Assembly: GCA_903837355.1 (NCBI GenBank)
Contig: CAILUI010000007.1
Span: 1-47,721 of the forward strand
DNA from: an uncultured Victivallales bacterium
GTDB lineage: Bacteria; Verrucomicrobiota; Lentisphaeria; Oligosphaerales; JAFGRS01
Reading direction: 5' to 3'
Length of the DNA: 47,721 nucleotides
Positions 1-6,938 of the stretch are shown one piece after another (position 1 is the first letter of the stretch; each line of letters begins with the position of its first letter). A program made the position numbers and the translations under genes. The notes beneath the pieces are model-generated. The model saw only the letters and a program-made list of their open reading frames with translations, made no database searches and was not told where the DNA came from.

Positions 1-99
1 CTCGGTATCGTCAGCCTGGCCGGACTGCCTGTCGCCAAGGACGTCATCACAGCCGCAGGTCAGCCGGACTTTGTAGTTACTCAAAAATCGGATCGTTGA
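1..99 (+). CDS. 3' end of an unidentified protein (partial)
   Basis: Frame 1 is open from the first base to a TGA at 97-99 and encodes the last 32 residues of a protein that begins outside the window. The tail contains the stretch GLPVAKDVITAAGQPDFVV. I do not recognise the family, and 32 residues are too few to assign a function. The end of this frame and the bases after it are clearly more AT-rich than the rest of the window. The call rests only on an open frame and a plausible amino-acid composition, so it may be spurious. Confidence 0.4.
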   Translation, partial: LGIVSLAGLPVAKDVITAAGQPDFVVTQKSDR

Positions 100-198
100 T
101 AATCAGGATGTTATGACTCACAGTGCGTAAGTTGGGCTAGCTTTGGACTGCCGGTGGCTCGACACCGCTTTCCGGCCATGCGCTCTCAGCTTGACGCG

Positions 199-217
199 GC
201 GGGTTCAGCGGAGCCCG
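199..217 (-). terminator. GC hairpin just downstream of the DUF72 gene
   Basis: A seven-base-pair stem (one G-T wobble) lies seven bases beyond the stop codon of the DUF72 gene: CGGGTTC and GAGCCCG flank the loop AGCG. There is no run of T on the minus strand after it, so it is not a textbook intrinsic terminator. It could still mark the 3' end of the transcript or simply be a chance GC stem. Confidence 0.3.
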
Positions 218-223
218 GCGAGT

Positions 224-1174
224 CTAGTCGGCCGCGGTGGCGGCGATCCGCTGCAGGTTCGGGTACGTCTCCAGGAGGGCAGGGGGGACGGCGACCTTCT
301 GTCGGAGCAGCTCGCTCTTCAGGCGCAACGCCGCGGAAACGCCCTTGCCGCGGTAGTGGTTGTTGGCGACGATGGTCAGGCTCCGCACCTCGGGCAGAAG
401 CTGCCGTGCGGTGTTCGCGAGCTCCGTGATCTCGGGCTCGCTGTAGTCGTAGTTGTAAGGCTCGTGCGCGGCTTTCTCGTGGGCAAACCATGAGGCGTAG
501 TTACGGCCATGCAGGCGGAAGTACCCCTCCGGGGCGCCCAGGTTGCGTTGGGCCGTGAACGAATCGCGGCCCACGGGGTAGTCCAGCACCGCGATGCTGA
601 CTCCCAGGTCGCGCAGGAAGGTGCTGCCCGAGTCGGTTTGCCAGGAACTGTGGCGCACCTCCACGACCAGGTGCGTCAGCGTCGCGAACTGCTCGCACAG
701 CCAGCGCAGCAGCTCGCGCCGGTCCGGGGTGTCGGCTGCATCGTAGCGGAATTGGGCCAGCACGGCGCGCAGCCTACCGGCCTCCTGCAAGGGCGCAAAA
801 GCGGTGCGGAACTGGGCCGCCAGGGCGGCATCGCGACGCGATTCATGGGTGAAGCCCTGGAAGAGTTTGGCGGTGAAGAAGAAGTCGGGGTGCCCGCTCA
901 CCTTGCGCGCCCAGGAGGCCGTGGCGGTTGCGGTCGGGATGCGGTAGAACGAGCTGTTGACTTCGACCATGTCCACGAAGCCAGCCAGGAAGGTCAGCGG
1001 GTCCGGGGCATAGCGGGCCGGCGGCTGGGCCGCCGGTGTGGTCGGACTATCGAAGAGCAGGGGCTGTCGGAGGTCGGCCGCCGGCAGACGGTAGACCGTG
1101 TCGCGCCAATCGTCGTAGCTCCACCCCGCGACGCCGCAGGCGAGCTCCGGCAGGGCTGTGACTGGGTCTGCCAT
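224..1174 (-). CDS. DUF72 (YecE-like) TIM-barrel protein
   Basis: The 316-residue product begins with the DUF72 signature CGVAGWSYDDW. It also has the family's internal segments VEVNSSFYRIP and KLFQGFTHE in the N-terminal half, VVEVRHSSWQ in the middle, and YFRLHGRNYASWF later. DUF72 proteins are cytoplasmic TIM barrels of unresolved biochemical function, usually 240-300 residues, so this is a slightly long but complete member. There is no signal peptide. No strong Shine-Dalgarno sequence precedes the ATG at 1174; an AAGG lies about 11 bases upstream. The gene stands alone: a 303-base repeat-containing gap separates it from the aspartate kinase, and a small hairpin follows the stop. The family assignment is secure, the function unknown. 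Confidence 0.9.
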   Translation of the reverse strand: MADPVTALPELACGVAGWSYDDWRDTVYRLPAADLRQPLLFDSPTTPAAQPPARYAPDPLTFLAGFVDMVEVNSSFYRIPTATATASWARKVSGHPDFFFTAKLFQGFTHESRRDAALAAQFRTAFAPLQEAGRLRAVLAQFRYDAADTPDRRELLRWLCEQFATLTHLVVEVRHSSWQTDSGSTFLRDLGVSIAVLDYPVGRDSFTAQRNLGAPEGYFRLHGRNYASWFAHEKAAHEPYNYDYSEPEITELANTARQLLPEVRSLTIVANNHYRGKGVSAALRLKSELLRQKVAVPPALLETYPNLQRIAATAAD

Positions 1175-1239
1175 GGGTGCGAAGCCTTGTCGAGACTCCC
1201 TGGTTGCAGCAAGTGCTGGAGCCGCTGCCAGGCGACCTC

Positions 1240-1298
1240 AGTTCAGAGTTCGGCCTTCAGGCTGTCTGGGGGACACGCTGAAGCGTGAACTCTGAACT
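1240..1298. repeat. imperfect inverted repeat, 12-bp outer arms
   Basis: AGTTCAGAGTTC (1240-1251) and GAACTCTGAACT (1287-1298) are perfect 12-bp inverted arms. Inside them the arms continue imperfectly, with CTTCAG (1255-1260) facing CTGAAG (1278-1283) and a further TGTC/GACA match, leaving a short central loop. The whole 59-bp unit can fold into one long hairpin. It lies in the non-coding gap between the DUF72 start and the aspartate kinase stop. It may be a dispersed intergenic repeat or a transcript-end structure. No second copy was noticed in the window. Confidence 0.7.
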
Positions 1299-1322
1299 TG
1301 CATGAGACTCGCGAAACCCACT

Positions 1323-1412
1323 TCGGTATGTCCGGACCGCCCTTGGAAGCCGGGATCTCCGCATCCCGGCCGCGGCATACGGAGATGCCGCCTTCACCCC
1401 GGCGAGCCGGGG
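1323..1412 (+). repeat. multi-hairpin REP-like repeat, copy 1
   Basis: The first 68 bases (1323-1390) match the reverse complement of 11164-11230 with only one single-base length difference and two substitutions. The unit contains hairpin A (arms GCCGGGAT 1349-1356 and ATCCCGGC 1363-1370, loop CTCCGC) and hairpin B (arms CGGCAT 1373-1378 and ATGCCG 1385-1390, loop ACGGAG). A third hairpin C follows (CCCCGGC 1397-1403, GA, GCCGGGG 1406-1412); its sequence is not conserved in the other copy, although a hairpin is present there too. The element lies about 65 bases beyond the 3' end of the aspartate kinase gene, as bacterial REP-type elements often do. Confidence 0.8.
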
Positions 1413-1477
1413 GCCGTGGTGAGCCCTAAACCCTGAACACTACGCTGTCATCCGTCCCCCAAACGCGGCGGCGAGCC

Positions 1478-2881
1478 TCAGCGCTCGACAAACTCGCGGT
1501 GCAATGAGCGAATGGCCGCGCCGAAGTCCTCGCGGCTGACGATGAACTGCATGTTCACCTGCCGCAGGGCTTGATCCAGCCCCAGCACGTTGATGCTCGC
1601 CTCCGCCAGCGCCCTGGCGGCCCGGTAGAGCAGGCCAGGGATTTGCATATTCGTGCCGATGACGCAGACGATGCCCACGGGCAGGGTCCGCACCTGGGCG
1701 CCCGGCAGGCGCTCGCGGATCAGGGCAACACACTCCTCCAAACGCTTCAGCTTCTCGGGAACCAGGTGGGTGATAGTGTTGGCGTTGGTGTTCTTGGCGA
1801 TGAAGCTGATGCCGGTGTCGGCAAAGGCCTGGACCAGTCGGTAGTCATAGCCCGCTTTGCCCACCATCTCCGGGTCGAAGCACTCGATGGCGACCACATC
1901 ATTGCGGCCGCAGATGATCTCCACCCGCGGTTCGGGCGAGACGTAGTCGCGTTGGATCAGGGTGCCGGGGTGCTCGGGGTCGAAGGCGTTCTTGACACGG
2001 ATGGGGATGTTGCAGAGCTCCATCTCCTTTGACGCCTTGGAATGGATGGCCTCCATGTCGAGATCGCTCAACTGGTCGGCGATGTCGAAGTTGGTGTGAC
2101 CGATGACCTGCACCTTATCCGCCCCGATCACCACGGGGTCGCCCGTGCTGAGGTGGTACTCTTTGTGGATGATGCCTTCGCGCGCGCCGGTGATCACCGC
2201 GACCTTGCTGAAGGTGATCTCGCTATAGCCGCGGTCGAAGCGGGTCATGATGCCTTCATCGTACTTCACGTAGCCGGTGACGATGGGCATCTCACGGGAC
2301 ATCACCACACCTTCGAAGCCCTTGCGGATGGCCGTGTCCATATCGGTGATCTCGGTATCCTTCCAGCCGGTCAGGTCAAGGCAGCGCGCGTTGATGTCAC
2401 GGGTGCGGAGGATGAGGGCGGAGTTGTAGGCGCTGTGGGCCTCGCCGACGGCACTCAGCAGTTCGCGGGTCGGCGGCAGGTAATCGCGTTCGTTGAAATG
2501 GCCATAGGAGCGCAGGCGCGCCAGGTCGTGCAGGCAGTCGCGGATGCCGTCGATACGCTCATTGACGAACTGGTCGGCAGCCTTCTGGTCGAGTCCCAGC
2601 GCCTCGAACGAGCGATTGCACTCGATCATGCGCTGGCGGACGGTTTCCAGCGCTGTTTTCCAGCCCTGGTCATCGGTCGCGAACCTGCCGTAGACGCCCG
2701 GCGCGCCGCTCTTCTTGTTTTCCAGCAGCAGGTTGGTGATGCCGCCGTAGGCTGACACCACAAAGATGCGGTTGTACATCTGCTCGGGAGTCCGGTGGCC
2801 GATGATCACGTTGTCCATGATCTCGCCGAAACGGCTCATCGAGGTGCCGCCGATTTTCTCAACCGTGTGGATACCGGGCAT
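1478..2881 (-). CDS. aspartate kinase, ectoine-associated (Ask_Ect-like) type
   Basis: The 467-residue product phosphorylates L-aspartate to aspartyl phosphate, the entry to the lysine, threonine, methionine and ectoine pathways. Its N-terminus carries EKIGGTSMSRF (K9-G12) in place of the usual KFGGTSV; that variant, followed by RIFVVSAYGGITNLLLE, is what I recall for the specialised Ask_Ect aspartokinases found beside ectABC genes. The catalytic amino-acid kinase domain fills about residues 1-300. Two ACT-type segments follow at about 325-460, with VGKAGYDYRLVQAFADTGISF and the later VCVIGTNMQIPGLLYRAARAL. An open frame extends upstream to 3010, but ATG 2881 starts the conserved sequence and has AGGA motifs 8-17 bases upstream. 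No ectA, ectB or ectC gene is in the window. Kinase identity is strong; the subgroup is from memory of the motif. Confidence 0.88.
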   Translation of the reverse strand: MPGIHTVEKIGGTSMSRFGEIMDNVIIGHRTPEQMYNRIFVVSAYGGITNLLLENKKSGAPGVYGRFATDDQGWKTALETVRQRMIECNRSFEALGLDQKAADQFVNERIDGIRDCLHDLARLRSYGHFNERDYLPPTRELLSAVGEAHSAYNSALILRTRDINARCLDLTGWKDTEITDMDTAIRKGFEGVVMSREMPIVTGYVKYDEGIMTRFDRGYSEITFSKVAVITGAREGIIHKEYHLSTGDPVVIGADKVQVIGHTNFDIADQLSDLDMEAIHSKASKEMELCNIPIRVKNAFDPEHPGTLIQRDYVSPEPRVEIICGRNDVVAIECFDPEMVGKAGYDYRLVQAFADTGISFIAKNTNANTITHLVPEKLKRLEECVALIRERLPGAQVRTLPVGIVCVIGTNMQIPGLLYRAARALAEASINVLGLDQALRQVNMQFIVSREDFGAAIRSLHREFVER

Positions 2882-2962
2882 GATGTGTCCTGCTTCCTGA
2901 AACCCTGTTTTTGCGGTATTGCCTGCCGCGCCAGCGCCGGGCCTGCGGCAAGGGTGGCGTGG

Positions 2963-2990
2963 AATATAGCCGTCGACGTCGAGCCGGCAA
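2963..2990 (-). promoter_or_regulatory. sigma70-like promoter for the aspartate kinase gene
   Basis: On the minus strand a -35-like TTGCCG (2985-2990; four of six consensus bases) is followed after 16 bases by a -10-like TATATT (2963-2968; five of six). Transcription would start near 2955, giving a leader of about 75 bases before the ATG at 2881. This is the best consensus-like promoter I found in the window, though predicted by eye only. Confidence 0.5.
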
Positions 2991-2995
2991 ACGCC

Positions 2996-3023
2996 TTGCG
3001 CCGGCGCCACGCCGCGGTATCTT
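2996..3023 (+). promoter_or_regulatory. weak candidate promoter for the YhcH-family gene
   Basis: TTGCGC (2996-3001) and TATCTT (3018-3023) are separated by 16 bases and point toward the YhcH-family gene starting at 3111. The match to the sigma70 consensus is only three and four of six bases. It would sit back-to-back with the aspartate kinase promoter in this 229-base divergent gap. Confidence 0.25.
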
Positions 3024-3110
3024 GCCAGCCGTTACCGTCGGCCCGGCTGACCGCGCTGGGCGCGGTACTGCCTGGGCAACGTCCTCGAGAAGCGGTAAGG
3101 AACACCGGCC

Positions 3111-3554
3111 ATGATCATGGATTCCTGCGGGCGCGGAGCGGCTTACGCGGCTTTGCATCCGAGCTTCGCCAGAGCCTTTGCCTTCCTGCGTGATACCGAT
3201 CTGGCAGGTTTGCCCGACGGGCGCATCGAGTTGGACGGGGAACGGCTGTATGCGCTGGTGATGACCGTCGACGGCCGCGGGCGGGCGGGGGCCAAGTTCG
3301 AGGCCCATCGGCGTTACATCGACATCCAGGCCGTGGTGTGCGGCGAGGAAGTGATGGGCTGGAGTCCGCTGGCGGCCTGCTGCCAGCCTGAGGCGTTCGA
3401 TGCGGGCAAGGACGTTGGCTTTTTCGGGGATGTGCCCGCGTCGTGGGTTCTGGTCCCGCCGGGCAGCTTCGCCCTCTTCTTCCCGGAGGATGTACACGCC
3501 CCGCTGGCAGGGACCGGCAGAGTGCAGAAGGTTGTTGTCAAGGTCGCTGTCTGA
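3111..3554 (+). CDS. YhcH/YjgK/YiaL (DUF386) family protein
   Basis: The 147-residue protein is a complete DUF386 cupin-like protein. Family hallmarks are EAHRRYIDIQ at residues 64-73 and FFPEDVHAP at 123-131; E64, H66 and H129 are likely metal ligands. The protein ends with the typical KVVVKV. Relatives (YhcH, YiaL, EbgC) accompany sialic acid, rare-sugar or beta-galactosidase genes and are thought to act on free reducing sugars, for example in anomer or epimer processing. ATG 3111 has AAGGA nine bases upstream; a second ATG lies at 3117. The gene is 15 bases upstream of the S11 peptidase gene and divergent from the aspartate kinase gene. It fits the sugar theme of the rest of the window, but the substrate cannot be read from sequence. 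Confidence 0.88.
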   Translation: MIMDSCGRGAAYAALHPSFARAFAFLRDTDLAGLPDGRIELDGERLYALVMTVDGRGRAGAKFEAHRRYIDIQAVVCGEEVMGWSPLAACCQPEAFDAGKDVGFFGDVPASWVLVPPGSFALFFPEDVHAPLAGTGRVQKVVVKVAV

Positions 3555-3569
3555 ACGGAGCGGAACACC

Positions 3570-4652
3570 ATGGGTACGAGTCGTGCTGGAGCTATCGCGG
3601 TCGCCCTCCTGGTGGGCGCCGGTGGCTGGATGTGCTGGCGGTTCCTGCACCTTGGCGAGCGCTTTGCGTCGCGCGCTCACCCGGCTCCGGCGACCGTGCC
3701 GGCGGCGCCGGCGGTTGATCTGGCGCCACCGGCCCCCGTCGGGCCGCCGCCCGAGCCGACGCTGGCCGAGTTGGGCCTGACGCCGTCCATTCGCACGCTG
3801 GCGCCGGCCCTGGAAGTGGCGGCCCGCGCCTGCCGTACGGGCGTGGTCATGGATCTGACCAACCGCGAGATCCTCTGGCAGAAGGGCCCGGACGAGGCGG
3901 TCGAAATCGCCTCGATGACCAAGATGATGACGGCGTACTTGCTGATGCGCGCTATCCATATCGAGAAGCGCGTGACCCTCGCCGACGTGGTGCCGGTGTC
4001 GCGGACCGCGGCCGCGATCGGCGGTAGTCAGGTCTGGATCGCCGAAGGGGAGCGATTCACCCTCGAGGAACTGGGCCGCTGCATGATGATCCAGAGCGCC
4101 AACGACACCACCCACCTCATCGCCGAGTACCTGGCGGGCGGGAGCGCCGACGCCTTCGTCGCCCTGATGAACGACAAAGCGCTGCAACTCGGCCTGACCC
4201 ACATGAAGTTCTACAACGCGCATGGCCTGCCGCCGGACAAACAGCGCAAGCTGCCGGAGAACGAAGCCACCGCGCTGGAACTGGCTTTTCTGGCGAGTCG
4301 GCTGCTGGAGTTTCCGGATGTGATACGCTGGACGTCGACCCGTGCCGACAAGCTGGTCCACCAGAAGGGGAAGAACCCGGAAACCCAGTTCATCAACCAC
4401 AACAGCCTGGTCGGCGTCTGTCCCGGCGTCAATGGTATGAAGACCGGCTACACGGCCAAGTCCATGTACTGCACGACGGTCACCTGCACGCGCGAAGGCC
4501 GGACGATGATCGTGGTGGTCACCGGCTGCCCGCGCGGCCGGCCATACGGTGCTCTGCGTGACAATCTGGTGCGCCAGTTCCTCGACTGGGCCTACACGCA
4601 GACCCCCGCTCAGGCCGGTGCGGTCGCGGCTCCTGCCGGCACGCGCCCCTGA
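3570..4652 (+). CDS. D-alanyl-D-alanine carboxypeptidase (peptidase S11)
   Basis: This 360-residue enzyme removes the terminal D-alanine from peptidoglycan pentapeptides in the periplasm, which limits cross-linking. All three penicillin-binding motifs are present: SxxK as S115-M-T-K118, SxN as S176-A-N178, and KTG as K291-T-G293. An N-terminal hydrophobic segment (about residues 7-24) acts as a signal or membrane anchor. A proline- and alanine-rich linker (about 36-66) precedes the catalytic domain. The usual C-terminal PBP5-type beta domain and amphipathic anchor are missing: the protein stops about 55 residues after the last catalytic-domain strands, so the N-terminal segment probably provides anchoring. 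The ATG at 3570 follows a GAACGGAGCGG stretch that serves as ribosome binding site. It may be co-transcribed with the YhcH-family gene. Confidence 0.92.
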   Translation: MGTSRAGAIAVALLVGAGGWMCWRFLHLGERFASRAHPAPATVPAAPAVDLAPPAPVGPPPEPTLAELGLTPSIRTLAPALEVAARACRTGVVMDLTNREILWQKGPDEAVEIASMTKMMTAYLLMRAIHIEKRVTLADVVPVSRTAAAIGGSQVWIAEGERFTLEELGRCMMIQSANDTTHLIAEYLAGGSADAFVALMNDKALQLGLTHMKFYNAHGLPPDKQRKLPENEATALELAFLASRLLEFPDVIRWTSTRADKLVHQKGKNPETQFINHNSLVGVCPGVNGMKTGYTAKSMYCTTVTCTREGRTMIVVVTGCPRGRPYGALRDNLVRQFLDWAYTQTPAQAGAVAAPAGTRP

Positions 4653-4685
4653 CCCGCTGCGGCGCGCGTGCTGCGACGGGGCTCC

Positions 4686-5678
4686 TCAGGCCAGGGTCTG
4701 CGCGCCCACCCGGCGCTGGGCCGCGATCAGCCTGTCCTCCCAGGTCTCCAGGTCGGAGTCGGGCACGCGCTGCTCGCGGCACATCGCCTCGTAGACACGA
4801 GCGATGGACGCCTCGAGGGAGAGGCGGGGCCGGAACTCGGGCACATCCCGCAGCAGGCGTGCGGGGCTGTAGATGCTGTTGTGCGAGAAGATATCGCGGC
4901 AGATCTCGACGTTGGGGACCTTGGCCGCCAGCAGCGTGTCCAGGGGCACCCCGACGAGTTCGACCTCGCGCCCGATGACCTGCATCGCGGTCCGGTGGTA
5001 GTCGGCCCAGGTGCCGGACTCACTCTTCATCATGTTGTAGATCTGGCCGAGGCAGCGTTCGCGACCGAGCGTGAAGACGAAGGCCGGGGCCGCCTCGTCG
5101 ACCAGCAGCCACTGGTGCAGGGCGCGCCCGTCGCCGCAGACCGCGATCGGCTTACCCTTGCGGACGCGGTCTACCCAACTTGCCTCCCAGGCGATCTGCC
5201 GCAACAGCGACCACTGCGGGCCGAAGGTCGTAGTCGGTTTGATGATGGTGACCGGGAACCCGTCGCGGTAGAAGGCCTCCATGAAGACGCGGTCGGCGGC
5301 GACCTTATTGCGGCCGTAGTCGCTGATCGGGCGCAGCGGGTGGTCCTCGGTTACCGGGAACCAGTCATACTGCACGCCGTAGGTGCAGACGGTCGAACAG
5401 TGGACGACGTGTCGGGCCCCGGCGAACGCCCGCACGGTGCTGCGCGCGTCCTCGGCGTCAAAGCAGATCATGTCGATGGCCGCCTCGAAGTGCTGCGCCT
5501 GCATGGCCGCCTCGAACACGGCGCGCTGCTTGCGGTCGCCGGTGATCACCTTCACGCCGGCGGGCAGGGGACCGCGCTGGCCGCGGTTGAAGACCGTGAC
5601 CTCATGCCCCACCTCCTGCAGCAGTTTCACGATCGGAGTACTGATGTTCCCGGTTCCGCCGACGACACAAACTCTCAT
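4686..5678 (-). CDS. NAD-dependent epimerase/dehydratase (extended SDR)
   Basis: The 330-residue protein starts with a Rossmann nucleotide-binding motif, VVGGTGNIS (residues 5-13), where the third glycine of GxxGxxG is replaced by serine. It has an SDR catalytic signature YGRNK (YxxxK) near residue 145 and a TFGP segment near 175, in line with extended short-chain dehydrogenases that act on nucleotide sugars or related substrates. The exact reaction is not identifiable; relatives of this kind are also annotated as CSP41-like. ATG 5678 is chosen because it overlaps the stop of the SGNH hydrolase gene in an ATGA junction and begins the Rossmann fold; the upstream open frame to 5978 has no homology-like sequence. 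It is the last gene of a minus-strand run and converges with the S11 peptidase gene 33 bases away. Confidence 0.85.
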   Translation of the reverse strand: MRVCVVGGTGNISTPIVKLLQEVGHEVTVFNRGQRGPLPAGVKVITGDRKQRAVFEAAMQAQHFEAAIDMICFDAEDARSTVRAFAGARHVVHCSTVCTYGVQYDWFPVTEDHPLRPISDYGRNKVAADRVFMEAFYRDGFPVTIIKPTTTFGPQWSLLRQIAWEASWVDRVRKGKPIAVCGDGRALHQWLLVDEAAPAFVFTLGRERCLGQIYNMMKSESGTWADYHRTAMQVIGREVELVGVPLDTLLAAKVPNVEICRDIFSHNSIYSPARLLRDVPEFRPRLSLEASIARVYEAMCREQRVPDSDLETWEDRLIAAQRRVGAQTLA

Positions 5679-6346
5679 GCTGGCTTCCCTCCCAGTGCCT
5701 GTTGAAGATACGGCACCAACGCCTGGTAGAAGATCGTGGCCGCCTCGCGGCTTCCGGCCGCGGTGAAGTGAACCCCGTCGGGCACGATGAAGCGCGCGCA
5801 GCCGCCGCGCTCGATGGCCTGCCGGATGCCTCCATAGAGATCGATGTAGAGATCGCCTTGCCGCTGCGCCCAGAGCCGGGCGCGCCGACGGTAGTGGTGC
5901 AGGAAGTAGTCCGAGCCGCCTGCCGGTAGGAACTTCGCCCGCGCGGCCGCGTTCTCGGGGGTGCTCCAGGCGTGCCACGCATCGATCACCGGCGGGAAGC
6001 TCACCCAGGCTGCCGCCGACCCGGCCGCCTGCAAACGGCGCCGGATGGTCCTGAGGTTGCGGCTGAACTCGGCTCCCTCAACCACCCGCGCCGCGTCGGT
6101 GGTCGCATCGTTACCGCCGAACTGCACCAGCGTCAGATCGGGTCGGTGCGCCAGGACGTCACGTGCCATCCTGGCCAGCCCTTCCCGCGAGGTGTTCCCG
6201 CCCACCCCGGCGTTAATCACCTCAATCTGGACACCGGGGAAGGCACCGCGCAGACGACGCTGCAACCGGGCCGTCCAGCGCTGCGTTGGCGCCAGAGCCG
6301 CGCAGGCGGTCATGGAATCGCCAAAGGCGACCATGCGGTAGTTCAC
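5675..6346 (-). CDS. SGNH/GDSL-type esterase or acyl hydrolase
   Basis: The 223-residue protein has the four SGNH blocks: FGDSM with nucleophile S11, GVGGNT with G50, FGGND with N79, and the DxxH pair D190 and H193 in PDGVHF. SGNH enzymes cleave ester bonds; in sugar-degrading bacteria they often remove acetyl or other acyl groups from carbohydrates, but the substrate here is unknown. No signal peptide is visible, so a cytoplasmic location is likely. Its start overlaps the stop of the zinc-ribbon gene by four bases (ATGA at 6343-6346), and its stop overlaps the epimerase start in the same way, so the three are almost certainly one translationally coupled unit. Confidence 0.88.
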   Translation of the reverse strand: MNYRMVAFGDSMTACAALAPTQRWTARLQRRLRGAFPGVQIEVINAGVGGNTSREGLARMARDVLAHRPDLTLVQFGGNDATTDAARVVEGAEFSRNLRTIRRRLQAAGSAAAWVSFPPVIDAWHAWSTPENAAARAKFLPAGGSDYFLHHYRRRARLWAQRQGDLYIDLYGGIRQAIERGGCARFIVPDGVHFTAAGSREAATIFYQALVPYLQQALGGKPA

Positions 6347-6915
6347 GAGGCGACCCTCTCCAGCACGTCAGCCAGGGCGTCGGCCAGCCAGCCGCCAGAG
6401 CGGTGATGACCAGGGTGCTCAGCGCCCGCCGCATCCCCGGTCGCTACACCGGCTGCAGCCAGGCGTTCGGCTCGGGCCTGCTCCCGGCGCTCCTCCTTCC
6501 GACGTCGCTCCACCGACATCTGTTCATCCAGCAGATGACCACCGGCCGCCACCCAGTCGAAGAGCGCCTCCAACTCGCCGCCGTCAAGCCAGACGCCGTG
6601 GGTGCGGCAGCGGTCCGCGACCACGCCACTGCGATGGCCGTGTGCACAGCGGTCCATGACTGCGCAGCACACCGGGCAGGGCCCGTAGTGGACTTCGCCG
6701 GGGCTGGCGCTGCGGTCCGTGATGGCGCCGATCAACTGCTGGTCGACGCGGGCCAGTTCGTCGGTGGTGGCCTTGAGGATGGTCTGCAACTCGCCGGCAT
6801 CGAACCAGAGGCCGCGACACTGCGTACAGGTATCGACCTGCACGCGGCCGCCCTCAAGCAGAGACGTGGGCTGCAGGATCTGTCGACACCGTGGGCACTG
6901 CCGTTTTGTTTTCAT
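6343..6915 (-). CDS. double zinc-ribbon (zf-TFIIB family) protein
   Basis: The 190-residue protein contains two copies of the bacterial zf-TFIIB ribbon. The first is C7-x2-C10 ... C30-x2-C33 followed by RGLWFDAGEL. The second is C80-x2-C83 ... C103-x2-H106 followed by GVWLDGGEL, with one ligand changed to histidine. Each copy is thus a zinc-binding knuckle ending in the typical W-x-D-x-GEL motif. The C-terminal third (about 128-170) is a charged, arginine- and glutamate-rich helix, followed by a histidine-containing tail. Such proteins are cytoplasmic and of unknown function. The gene starts 24 bases after the stop of the HzsA-like gene and is coupled to the SGNH hydrolase gene by an ATGA overlap. 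Confidence 0.85.
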   Translation of the reverse strand: MKTKRQCPRCRQILQPTSLLEGGRVQVDTCTQCRGLWFDAGELQTILKATTDELARVDQQLIGAITDRSASPGEVHYGPCPVCCAVMDRCAHGHRSGVVADRCRTHGVWLDGGELEALFDWVAAGGHLLDEQMSVERRRKEERREQARAERLAAAGVATGDAAGAEHPGHHRSGGWLADALADVLERVAS

Positions 6916-6938
6916 GGCGTCCTCCGGTGTTTCAGACC

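Larger units (their letters stand above)
1175..1477. other. 303-bp intergenic region with two repeat units
   Basis: No gene is seen here. The region holds the 59-bp inverted repeat at 1240-1298 and the multi-hairpin repeat at 1323-1412. It must also contain whatever promoter drives the DUF72 gene; none could be picked out with confidence. Confidence 0.7.

Noticed and set aside
100..223. Possible tRNA or small RNA gene near the left edge
   Set aside because: No T-loop or acceptor-stem pairing could be drawn; only a short GC hairpin near the DUF72 stop was found.
2910..2920. 11-mer TTTGCGGTATT also present at 14345-14355
   Set aside because: Identical 11-mers are expected many times by chance in a window of this size, and the surrounding sequences do not match.
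2882..3010. N-terminal extension of the aspartate kinase to 3010
   Set aside because: It would contain the best promoter sequence and has no family similarity; the conserved kinase sequence begins at ATG 2881.
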